DNA of 64,000 nt from Rhodococcus sp. 4CII (GTDB lineage Bacteria > Actinomycetota > Actinomycetes > Mycobacteriales > Mycobacteriaceae), in NCBI RefSeq assembly GCF_014256275.1, contig NZ_JACCFE010000002.1:5622001-5686000 (forward strand), given 5' to 3'. Below the pieces are notes generated by a model. That model made no database searches. It was given only the letters and a program-made list of their open reading frames with translations, and was not told where the DNA came from. Within the stretch, counting starts at the first letter, position 1. Each line of letters opens with the position of its first letter. Below, one piece after another: positions 1-6,875 of this stretch. The position numbers and the translations under genes are program-made.

Positions 1-229
1 CCACGTCGCCGGAGATGGCGCCACCGAAGATGTACGTGAACATCAACGTGAAGATGATCGGCTGGACGACGACGTCGAACAGTTGCTCGGGGTTGTGCTT
101 GATCTTGAGCAGACCGCGGTACGCCATGGTCAGCGTGTTGGCGACGGACTGTTCGAGGCTGATCCGGTTGCGGACCTCCGGAATCGGCTGCGGGCCCGCG
201 GAAGTGCGGGATTCGAGGGTGCTGGTCAT
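1..229 (-). CDS. ABC-2 type exporter permease (DrrB-like), 3'-truncated by window edge
   Basis: Only the first ~76 codons are present; the gene runs off the left edge. It starts at an ATG whose first bases overlap the stop of the ATPase gene (TCAT at 226-229 on the plus strand, an ATGA overlap), so the two are translationally coupled. The visible protein has a hydrophilic N-terminus of ~45 residues and then the start of a hydrophobic segment (…QPIIFTLMFTYIFGGA…) matching the first transmembrane helix of DrrB/ABC-2 permeases. Such proteins form the membrane channel of drug or lipid exporters. Family from pattern and pairing with a DrrA-type ATPase; substrate unknown. Confidence 0.85.
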   Translation of the reverse strand, partial: MTSTLESRTSAGPQPIPEVRNRISLEQSVANTLTMAYRGLLKIKHNPEQLFDVVVQPIIFTLMFTYIFGGAISGDV

Positions 230-1218
230 GCGACGCTCCGTTCGGTGTCGGACTCGGCGGCAACGGTTTCCGCGCCGTGCCCGGTGATGGTGAGGAAGAC
301 CTCGTCGAGACTCGGTTTCTGGACGGTGATCTCGTCGACGGCGATCCCGTGGTCGCGCAGCCGGATCAATAGTTCCACGGTCAGCGACGGATCGGTCATC
401 GGCGCGGTCAGGCGGCCGATCTCCGGCGTGATCGCCACCTCCACACCGAGGGTGTGGGCGATCACCGACCGCGCGTCGTCGGTCCGTCCGCGATCGGCCA
501 GCGTCAACTGCAGCGAGGAGACGCCCACGGACGCCTTCAGTTCGTCGGCGGTACCGTCCGCGATCACCTTTCCGCGGTCGATGACGGCGATCCGATCGGC
601 CAGCTGATCGGCCTCGTCGAGGTACTGCGTGGTGAGCAGCACCGTCGACCCCTCGGCGACGAGCCGGCGAACGGTGTCCCACATCTGGGCGCGCGTCCGA
701 GGGTCCAGACCCGTCGTGGGCTCGTCGAGGAACAACAGCGGCGGGTGGGCGATGAGGCTGGCGGCCAGGTCGAGTCGTCGTCGCATGCCCCCGGAGAAGT
801 TCTTCAGCGGCTTCGTCGCCGCCTCCGTCAGATCGAACTCCTCGAGCAGTTCCGCGCACTTGCGACGGGCATCGCCGCGGCTCAGGCCGAGCAGCCGGGC
901 GAAGATCACCAGATTCTCGACCGCGGACAGGTCCTCGTCGACCGATGCGTACTGACCCGTCACGCCGACCAGTGAGCGCACCGCGTTCGGTTCGCGCACC
1001 ACGTCGTGGCCGAAGATGCGGGCCTCGCCGCCGTCCGGCCGCAACAACGTCGCCAGCATCCGCACCGTGGTGGTCTTGCCCGCGCCGTTCGGGCCGAGCA
1101 CTCCGTACACCGACCCGGTCGGTACGGACAGGCTCACGCCGTCGACGGCACGCTGACGGCCGAAGAGCTTCACGAGCCCGTCGGCCTCGATCGCTGGGGG
1201 AGTTGCACTGAGGTTCAT
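226..1218 (-). CDS. Daunorubicin-resistance-type ABC exporter ATPase (DrrA family)
   Basis: A 330-residue cytoplasmic ATPase that would energise the permease encoded just downstream. Walker A GPNGAGKTT is at residues 42-50, the signature NFSGGMRRRLDLA in the middle, Walker B LLFLDEPTTGLDP follows, and the C-terminal ~90 residues are the regulatory tail typical of DrrA/CcmA-like exporters. I chose the ATG at 1218 (MNLSATPPAI); an upstream in-frame start at 1284 would add 22 Arg/Cys-rich residues and run through the putative operator repeats at 1243-1269. Substrate cannot be read from sequence; drug, polyketide or lipid are all possible. Confidence 0.9.
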   Translation of the reverse strand: MNLSATPPAIEADGLVKLFGRQRAVDGVSLSVPTGSVYGVLGPNGAGKTTTVRMLATLLRPDGGEARIFGHDVVREPNAVRSLVGVTGQYASVDEDLSAVENLVIFARLLGLSRGDARRKCAELLEEFDLTEAATKPLKNFSGGMRRRLDLAASLIAHPPLLFLDEPTTGLDPRTRAQMWDTVRRLVAEGSTVLLTTQYLDEADQLADRIAVIDRGKVIADGTADELKASVGVSSLQLTLADRGRTDDARSVIAHTLGVEVAITPEIGRLTAPMTDPSLTVELLIRLRDHGIAVDEITVQKPSLDEVFLTITGHGAETVAAESDTERSVA

Positions 1219-1242
1219 GCCGTAAACAATGCAGTCCGCCCC

Positions 1243-1269
1243 TTGCAGCGCCCTTGCACGCCTCTTGCA
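1243..1269. promoter_or_regulatory. Three TTGCA repeats at 11-bp spacing upstream of the DrrA gene
   Basis: TTGCA occurs at 1243-1247, 1254-1258 and 1265-1269, an exact 11-bp period, each preceded by CCC/CTC. The array lies 25-51 bp upstream of the ATG of the exporter ATPase, where a promoter or operator is expected. Seen directly; regulatory role is inference. Confidence 0.35.
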
Positions 1270-1307
1270 CAGACTGACAAGCACCCTCGACCTGCAGGTT
1301 CACGGAC

Positions 1308-1358
1308 ATTTGCCGGAATCAGTGGCAATTGCGGGGGAATCTGACGAATCGGTGTGCG
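1308..1358. repeat. Imperfect repeat, upstream copy, flanking the AbiEi-like gene
   Basis: A ~50-bp stretch (TTGCCGGAA … CAATTGCG … GGGAAT … GGTGTGC) that recurs, diverged but collinear, at about 2388-2438 on the other side of the gene at 1447-2370. Both copies are centred on CAATTGC. Function unknown. Confidence 0.45.
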
Positions 1359-1446
1359 GCTGTGGAATTCCACAGCCCCTCGGTTATCCACAGGTCTGCT
1401 GAATGTCCTGGTCGGCGGCCGCGGCCGCTCCGGAGCAGGGAGCACG

Positions 1447-2370
1447 ATGCTCGATATGAGAGCACAGGACCTGATCTTTCGCCGTCATGCGCTGGCCGAC
1501 GGGATGACCGACCCGGAACTCCGTCGCGCCAGGACGACACGACAACTGGTTGCCGTGGCTGCGGGTGCCTACCTCGACGGCGACCACTCCGCAGCACTGG
1601 ACGCGGTCGGGATGCACCGCGCGCGGGTCGCGGCGGCCGTGGTGGCGCACGGTGATGGGATCGTGGTCAGCCACGCGTCCGCCGCTGTCCTCCACGGACT
1701 CGACGTCGGTGCAGTGAACCTCGACCGAGTGCATCTGAGCCGGGAGCGTCGGTCGGGCGGGCGACGGACCGCGGCGCTGCATGTGCACATCGCTCCACTG
1801 GGTCGTGATGACGTCACCGAGATCGACGGCGTCGCGGTGACCTCGCTCGCCCGGACCGTGGCGGACGTCGCACGTTCGGAATCGCTGGACGAGGCAGTCG
1901 TGATCGGCGACTCCGCCCTGCATCGCGGCGACGTGTCGATCTACGACGTCCGGGCCGTGCTGGAACGTCACGGCCGGAGGAAAGGCATCGGGGCGGCCCG
2001 GCGCGCGGTGGCTCTGTTCGACGGGCGCAGCGAGAGTCCCGGCGAGTCGCTCAGCCGAATCAGGATGCGCGAATGTGGGATGCCGGCGCCCGAGCTGCAG
2101 CACGAAGTGCGCACCGACGGCGGTGCGTTCGTGGGCCGCGTGGACTTCTTCTGGGAGCACTGGGGAGTTGTCGGCGAGTTCGACGGCATGGGCAAGTACC
2201 GATTCGGCTCCGGGCAGTCGGGCGACATCGTGGCGAGGGAGAAGCTGCGGGAGGACGCGATACGAGACACGGGCCTCGAGGTGATCAGGTGGGTGTGGGC
2301 GGACCTCGGGCGGTTCGACGCCGTGAAGGCGCGATTCGAGCGCGCATGTGCCCGCTCGCGGCGCCGGTGA
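1447..2370 (+). CDS. Hypothetical protein with AbiEi-like N-terminus and DUF559/Vsr-like C-terminus
   Basis: A 307-residue protein of a type abundant in Rhodococcus and Mycobacterium. The N-terminal ~100 residues (LADGMTDPELRRARTTRQLVAVAAGAYL, then SHASAAVLHGLDV) resemble the winged-helix domain of AbiEi-type antitoxin-like proteins. The C-terminal ~80 residues (VGRVDFFWE, VGEFDGMGKY, REKLREDAIRDTGLEVIRW) resemble the Vsr/DUF559 endonuclease fold, with Asp/Glu/Lys positions that could be a catalytic set. It stands alone with no toxin partner. The start is the ATG at 1447; a second ATG at 1456 is equally possible. Biological role unproven. Confidence 0.75.
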   Translation: MLDMRAQDLIFRRHALADGMTDPELRRARTTRQLVAVAAGAYLDGDHSAALDAVGMHRARVAAAVVAHGDGIVVSHASAAVLHGLDVGAVNLDRVHLSRERRSGGRRTAALHVHIAPLGRDDVTEIDGVAVTSLARTVADVARSESLDEAVVIGDSALHRGDVSIYDVRAVLERHGRRKGIGAARRAVALFDGRSESPGESLSRIRMRECGMPAPELQHEVRTDGGAFVGRVDFFWEHWGVVGEFDGMGKYRFGSGQSGDIVAREKLREDAIRDTGLEVIRWVWADLGRFDAVKARFERACARSRRR

Positions 2371-2383
2371 GGCGTCGTTTCCC

Positions 2384-2440
2384 ACCGAATTGCCGGAAGC
2401 ACACGCAATTGCGCGGGAATTCGGCAAATCGGCGTGCACC
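2384..2440. repeat. Imperfect repeat, downstream copy, with hairpin potential
   Basis: Diverged copy of the 1308-1358 element. It can fold: CCGAATTGCCG near its left end pairs, with one mismatch, with CGGGAATTCGG about 20 nt later, with CAATTG at the centre. It sits between the end of the hypothetical gene and the end of menE (convergent), so it could also act as a bidirectional terminator. Confidence 0.45.
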
Positions 2441-2461
2441 TTCGCACGAACAGGCGATCCG

Positions 2462-3607
2462 CTACCCGAACCGCGATTCGAGTGCCCGCCGGTCGACCTT
2501 GCCGGGACCTCGGAGGGGGAGGGCGTCGACGAGGTGCAGTTCGCGCGGGGCGGCGGTGGGGTCGAGGGTGCGTTCGACGAACGAGCGGAGTTCGGCGAGT
2601 GTCGGTGCGGTGCCGGGTTCGGCGACGACGACGGCGGTGACGCGACGCCCCAGTCGCTCGTCGGGGAGGCCGATCACCGCGCATTCGCGGACGGCGGGGT
2701 GGGCGACGAGAGCCGCCTCGACCACCTGCGGGACGACGGTGAGACCACCGGTGGAGATGGCTTCGTCGAGTCTGCCGGTGATGCCGAGGACGCCGTCCGT
2801 GACGGTGCCTGCGTCGTCGGTGCGGAACCAGCCGGGTTCGGCGAACGCGGGGTGGTCGGGGAGTCCGCGGTATCCGGACGCGAGCATGGGCCCGCCGAGG
2901 AGGACGCGACCGTCGCCGTCGATCCGGACCCGGGCGCCGTCGAGGGGCACCCCGTCGTACACGCACCCACCGCAGGTCTCGCTCATTCCGTACGTCCGGA
3001 CGACGGTGACGCCGGCGTCGACGGCGCGGCGCAGGACCGGTGCGGGGGTCGCGGCGCCACCGAGGAGGACCGCGTCGAGCGCGGCCAGTGCCGCCACCGC
3101 GTCGGGATGGTCGAGGGCCTTGACCAGTTGCGTCGGGACGAGCGAGGTGTAGCGGCGGGGGCCGCGCATCGACGCCACCGCGGCCGGTAGCGTGTCGGGA
3201 TCGAAGCCTCCGGTCACGTCGATCACCACCGGTTCGGTGCCTGCGAGCACACTGCGCAGCAGCACCTGCATGCCCGCGATGTGGTGAGCGGGCAGGGTCA
3301 GCAGCCAGGAACCGGGACCGCCGAGCCGTGCGTGCGTCGCGTCACCGCTGGCGCGGAGTGCGGCCGCGGTAAGCATGGCCCCCTTCGGCACCCCCGTCGT
3401 GCCGGAGGTCGCGACGACGAGTGCGACGCCGTCGTCGATGGGGTCTCCGGGACGCAGCGCGTCGGTGAGTCGGCGGGTCTCCCGCTCGTCCGCGGCGGGG
3501 ACGGGAAGCGCGGCGGGAGCGGCCCCGTCGAGGACCGCGGACAGCTGCGGCAGGATGCCGAGGACCCCGGCACCCGACGGGACGGGCAGGGCGTGCAGTG
3601 CGTTCAC
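2462..3607 (-). CDS. menE: o-succinylbenzoate-CoA ligase MenE
   Basis: Activates o-succinylbenzoate to its CoA ester for MenB in menaquinone synthesis; cytoplasmic, ATP-dependent. The 381-residue protein has the adenylation P-loop ATSGTTGVPKGAM at residues 66-78, the TYGMSETCGG motif and the TGRLDE hinge region, and ends with the short ANL C-terminal domain including the catalytic-lysine region GPGKVDRRAL. It starts with GTG inside a GTGA overlap with the upstream DUF3349 gene, placing it last in a pit/small membrane protein/DUF3349 pair/menE operon. This matches the M. tuberculosis Rv0542c-Rv0545c order from memory. Confidence 0.93.
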   Translation of the reverse strand: MNALHALPVPSGAGVLGILPQLSAVLDGAAPAALPVPAADERETRRLTDALRPGDPIDDGVALVVATSGTTGVPKGAMLTAAALRASGDATHARLGGPGSWLLTLPAHHIAGMQVLLRSVLAGTEPVVIDVTGGFDPDTLPAAVASMRGPRRYTSLVPTQLVKALDHPDAVAALAALDAVLLGGAATPAPVLRRAVDAGVTVVRTYGMSETCGGCVYDGVPLDGARVRIDGDGRVLLGGPMLASGYRGLPDHPAFAEPGWFRTDDAGTVTDGVLGITGRLDEAISTGGLTVVPQVVEAALVAHPAVRECAVIGLPDERLGRRVTAVVVAEPGTAPTLAELRSFVERTLDPTAAPRELHLVDALPLRGPGKVDRRALESRFG

Positions 3608-3903
3608 TGGGCAGGCCCGGCGAGCGGCCAGCCGCCCGCGGTGAGGTTGCTGCGCACCCGGTCGACGTCCGATTCCAGCGGCAACTCGTTGGTGACTTTG
3701 GTGATGAGCACCTGGATGTCGGTCCTCTCGATCGGGAGGTCACCCTCCTCGACGAGCGCGTCGGCGACGGCGTCCACCTCGTCTTCCGACAGCCGGCGAG
3801 TGAGCAGCGCGAACAACGGAATGTAGTCCTGCTCGGGTACACCGTTCGGGTAGCCGGCACGCAGCCAGCCGATGATGGAGGAGAGAAACGGTGGGAGGCT
3901 CAT
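3604..3903 (-). CDS. DUF3349 protein, copy 2 of a tandem pair
   Basis: A 99-residue soluble protein starting MSLPPFLSSIIGWLRAGYPNGVPEQDYIPLFALL. It is clearly homologous to the neighbouring 117-residue protein: both have WLRAGYP(N/E)G(V/I)P near residue 14 and end with L(T/E)AGGWP. DUF3349 is an actinobacterial helical family (M. tuberculosis Rv0543c) without an assigned biochemical role. It sits 2 bp after its paralogue and overlaps menE by 4 bp (GTGA). A longer reading upstream is Arg-rich and runs into the paralogue, so the ATG at 3903 is preferred. Confidence 0.85.
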   Translation of the reverse strand: MSLPPFLSSIIGWLRAGYPNGVPEQDYIPLFALLTRRLSEDEVDAVADALVEEGDLPIERTDIQVLITKVTNELPLESDVDRVRSNLTAGGWPLAGPAQ

Positions 3904-3905
3904 GG

Positions 3906-4259
3906 CTAGCCTGCGTCGGGGGTTTCTTCCGCGTCGCCGGCACCGTCGCCGCATTCGGCGTCGGTACCGACCGGCCACCCTCCGGCCTCGAGGTTCTCCG
4001 TCACCCGCGCGATGTCTTCCTCGGAGGGTTCCTCGTGGGTGATTTCGCTGATGAGGCGTCGGATGTTGTCGTAGTCGACGTGGCGGTCGGGCGTCTCGTG
4101 GGCGGTCTCGATCGACAGCGCGACGACCTGTTCGATTTCCTCGTCGGTGAGGCGACGACGCAGCACGGCCAGCAACGCGAAGTGGTCCTTCGCCGGGATT
4201 CCCTCGGGGTACCCGGCGCGGAGCCAGTCGAGCACGGAGCGAAGTGAGTTCTTGGGCAC
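3906..4259 (-). CDS. DUF3349 protein, copy 1 of a tandem pair
   Basis: A 117-residue protein, GTG start, MPKNSLRSVLDWLRAGYPEGIPAKDHFALLAVLRRRL…, with a C-terminal acidic tail (ECGDGAGDAEETPDAG) absent from the second copy. The pair probably arose by tandem duplication and then diverged. It is the third gene of the phosphate transporter to menE operon. Function unknown; small helical DUF3349 domains are known structurally from mycobacteria but not biochemically. Confidence 0.85.
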   Translation of the reverse strand: MPKNSLRSVLDWLRAGYPEGIPAKDHFALLAVLRRRLTDEEIEQVVALSIETAHETPDRHVDYDNIRRLISEITHEEPSEEDIARVTENLEAGGWPVGTDAECGDGAGDAEETPDAG

Positions 4260-4307
4260 GCGTTTCGGCCTCTTTCGTCGATGGAACGGGGACTCGGGGG
4301 CCGCCGC

Positions 4308-4574
4308 TCAGAAGATGTGGATACCGAAGCTGCCGGCCAGGAAGTCCTTCATCAACAGAAGTATCCCAGTGATGATCGCGATCAGCACCACGGCGAAGCA
4401 GGCCCAGGCGCCGATCCGGTCGGCGACGGTCGGCTGGGTGACGTCCTCACCGGTGTCCGTTACGCCGAGTGATCTGAGTCCGAGCGCGAAGATCGCGGGG
4501 AGTCCGGCACCGAACAGCAGTCCGACGAGGATGACCTGCCAGAGCGAGTGCACGGTGGTGGTCAGGAGTGTCAT
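4308..4574 (-). CDS. Small two-helix membrane protein (Rv0544c-like)
   Basis: 88 residues with two hydrophobic segments, about residues 12-33 (VILVGLLFGAGLPAIFALGL) and 58-80 (ACFAVVLIAIITGILLLM), joined by a polar loop. It lies 11 bp after the pit gene in the same operon, so an accessory role to the phosphate transporter is possible. The position matches the membrane protein next to pitA in mycobacteria. No enzymatic motif seen. Confidence 0.8.
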   Translation of the reverse strand: MTLLTTTVHSLWQVILVGLLFGAGLPAIFALGLRSLGVTDTGEDVTQPTVADRIGAWACFAVVLIAIITGILLLMKDFLAGSFGIHIF

Positions 4575-4585
4575 GTGCCGGCCCT

Positions 4586-5794
4586 TCAGCGATTCGCGGC
4601 GGGACCGGCGGAGTCCGCGGTCTCGGCCACGTCCGGCTCACTGGGTTCGGTGGGTAGGTGGGCGTCGTCCGATTCCCACTCCGCGTTGACGTTGCCGGAC
4701 GTCACCGGCTGCAGGCGGGAGCGCAGGTACATGAACCCGGCGAGGACGATCAGGGCGGCGAACACGACGAGAACACCCGGCAGACCGCCGATCAGGTGGG
4801 CGACGACCCAGCACACGGCTCCGACGATCGCCGCCGACGGCAGGGTGACCAGCCACGCGACGGCCATGCGTCCGGCGATGCCCCAGCGGACCTCGGCGCC
4901 CTTGCGCCCGAGGCCGGTGCCGAGGATGGAGCCGGTCGCGACGTGCGTGGTGGACAGCGGCAGTCCGAGGTGGCTGGACGTCAGGATGATGGCGGCGGAC
5001 GAGGATTCCGCGGCCATGCCCTGGGGGGCCGCGATCTCGACGAGTCCCTTGCCCAGCGTGCGGATGATGCGCCAGCCGCCGAGGTAGGTGCCGAGCGCGA
5101 TCGCGACAGCGCAGCTGAACTTGACCCAGAACGGCATTTCGTCGTCGGCGGACAGGCTTCCGTGCGCGACGAGTGCGAGGAAGATCACGCCCATCGTCTT
5201 CTGGGCGTCGTTCGTTCCGTGGGCGAGGGACACGAGGGAGGCGGAGCCGATCTGGCCGATGCGGAACCCGTGCTCCTTGGTGCCCTCCGGCACCGTCGAT
5301 GTGATCCGGTAGACCAGCTTGGTGCCCGCGGTGGCGACCAGCGCGGCGACCACGGGGGCCAGCACGGCGGGGACGACGACCTTGCTGAGCACGCCGCCCC
5401 ACTCGACACCGCTCATGCCGATGGACGCGATGGCGGCACCGATCAGACCGCCGAACAGTGCGTGGGAGGAGCTCGACGGCAGGCCGAGCAGCCACGTCGC
5501 CAGATTCCAGATGATGCCGCCGACCAGGCCCGCGAACACGATGAGCAGAAGATCCTCACCGCTCACCGCTCCCAGGTTCACCACGCCCTTGGCGACGGTC
5601 GCCGCAACCTCCACGGACAGAAAGGCGCCGACCAGATTCAACGATGCGGACAATGCGACCGCGACCTTGGGCCGCAGAGCTCCCGTCGCGATCGAGGTGG
5701 CCATTGCATTGCCGGTGTCGTGAAAGCCGTTCGTGAAATCGAAAGCGAGGGCGGTGACGACCACCACCAGGAGAACTACGAGCTCTGCGGTCAC
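4586..5794 (-). CDS. pitA: Low-affinity inorganic phosphate transporter, PiT family
   Basis: A 402-residue polytopic membrane protein that would import phosphate by cation (H+) symport. PiT hallmarks are the N-terminal FDFTNGFHDTGNAMATSIATGAL and the C-terminal-half repeat ISLAHGTNDAQKTMGVI-like block (SLAHGTNDAQKTMGVIFLAL), the two duplicated GFHD/GTND signatures of the family. About ten hydrophobic segments are visible, and the C-terminus is a polar tail. The start is a GTG at 5794. First gene of the five-gene operon ending in menE. Confidence 0.93.
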   Translation of the reverse strand: MTAELVVLLVVVVTALAFDFTNGFHDTGNAMATSIATGALRPKVAVALSASLNLVGAFLSVEVAATVAKGVVNLGAVSGEDLLLIVFAGLVGGIIWNLATWLLGLPSSSSHALFGGLIGAAIASIGMSGVEWGGVLSKVVVPAVLAPVVAALVATAGTKLVYRITSTVPEGTKEHGFRIGQIGSASLVSLAHGTNDAQKTMGVIFLALVAHGSLSADDEMPFWVKFSCAVAIALGTYLGGWRIIRTLGKGLVEIAAPQGMAAESSSAAIILTSSHLGLPLSTTHVATGSILGTGLGRKGAEVRWGIAGRMAVAWLVTLPSAAIVGAVCWVVAHLIGGLPGVLVVFAALIVLAGFMYLRSRLQPVTSGNVNAEWESDDAHLPTEPSEPDVAETADSAGPAANR

Positions 5795-5873
5795 ACCGAG
5801 GATTGTGCGGATTTCAACCGGAAATGTACAGCTGACGTCCGGTGTACCGGATCACTCCTGGGTATGGAGCCGG

Positions 5874-6269
5874 TCAGTTCTCACCCTTCGGGCGGGTGTC
5901 GCGGCGGAGGGGGTGATCGTCGGGGATCTGCACCAGCACGATCGGGATTCCGTCGGGGTCCGCGATCCACATCTCCACCAGTCCCCACGGTTCCTGCCGG
6001 GCCTCGCGGTCGATCTTCACCCCGGCGAGCACCAGCTCGGTCTGCGCGGCGGTGAGGTCGCGCACCTGCAGCCACAGCGCGCCGTCGAAGGACGACGATT
6101 CACCGGTACCGCCGTGCGCGGCGATCTCGATCAGGCCCTGACCGGCGAAGAACACCGTGCCCCCGGGGTATTCACGGGCAGTGGCGAGCCCGAGGATGTC
6201 GCGGTAGAAGCTGAGCGTCGTCGGGTAGTCACGCGGCCGCAGAATCGTCCTGCTGCTGAGGATTTCCAC
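5874..6269 (-). CDS. VOC-family (glyoxalase/bleomycin-resistance fold) protein
   Basis: 131 residues with the VOC pattern: LRPRDYPTTLSFYRDILGLATAREY at the N-terminus, then IADPDGIPIVLVQIP near the C-terminus. These proteins bind a metal between two βαβββ units; the substrate is not predictable here. It begins with GTG 3 bp after the upstream hypothetical gene, so the two form a small operon. The equivalent place in M. tuberculosis holds Rv0546c, also glyoxalase-like. Confidence 0.85.
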   Translation of the reverse strand: MEILSSRTILRPRDYPTTLSFYRDILGLATAREYPGGTVFFAGQGLIEIAAHGGTGESSSFDGALWLQVRDLTAAQTELVLAGVKIDREARQEPWGLVEMWIADPDGIPIVLVQIPDDHPLRRDTRPKGEN

Positions 6270-6272
6270 CCG

Positions 6273-6722
6273 TCACCCTCCTTCGCCGGGCCGGGCCTCG
6301 TGTCCCGTTCGACCGTGTGTCCGTCGATCTTCCTTCATCTCGGCCTCGAACAGGTGCCGCCGTCCGTCCACGAGTTCGTGACGTGCGCCACGTTCGTGCT
6401 CGCGCAGCGGCGTCCAGTAGTGGTCGTCGAACTCCTCGACGAGCTGGAACGTCCACCGGCCCTCGACGACGTTGCGACCCACGAGCTCGGACTGCACCCG
6501 GTCCGCGACGTCCGGGTGACCCGCGTCCCGCAGCGCGTCGACGGCCTCGCCGAGCTGAAGGTCGGCGTGCCCGATCAGCTGATGGAACGAGTAGAGGTGC
6601 CCGCGGGCGCGTTCGACCGTTTCGAGGGCCTCCGACAGTTTGCCGAGCGCGGCGACGGTGTCGTCACCGACTCCGGGCGGACGACGGTGTTCCGGTGCGG
6701 GGAGCTCGCGGTCGATGCTCAT
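6273..6722 (-). CDS. Conserved hypothetical helical protein
   Basis: 149 residues, soluble, rich in Arg, Glu and His, mostly helical by appearance (VAALGKLSEALETVERARGHLYSFHQLIGHADLQLGEA…). It contains VEGRWTFQLVEEFDDHYW, typical of a small actinobacterial family of unknown role. Cotranscribed with the VOC gene and divergent from the sulfatase at 6876. I do not recognise a function. Confidence 0.75.
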   Translation of the reverse strand: MSIDRELPAPEHRRPPGVGDDTVAALGKLSEALETVERARGHLYSFHQLIGHADLQLGEAVDALRDAGHPDVADRVQSELVGRNVVEGRWTFQLVEEFDDHYWTPLREHERGARHELVDGRRHLFEAEMKEDRRTHGRTGHEARPGEGG

Positions 6723-6875
6723 GGGGGTCAGTGTGCCCGAATCGGTGCCGCCGCGCGTCCCCTCCTGCCTACGCGACGAATCCGCCCGCGTATTTCACCC
6801 TCCGCGGGTGTACTCGCCCGCGACCGCCCGGTGTTGGACTGGATCGACAGCTTCCGACGACGAGGGGACGGGACC

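Noticed and set aside
4658..6055. Long plus-strand frame over the pit and VOC genes
   Set aside because: Composition is His/Gln/Asp/Arg-rich shadow coding; PitA on the minus strand has full family signatures.
5733..6875. N-terminal extension of the sulfatase frame by ~380 codons
   Set aside because: It runs antisense through the VOC and hypothetical genes, and the protein family starts at 6876.
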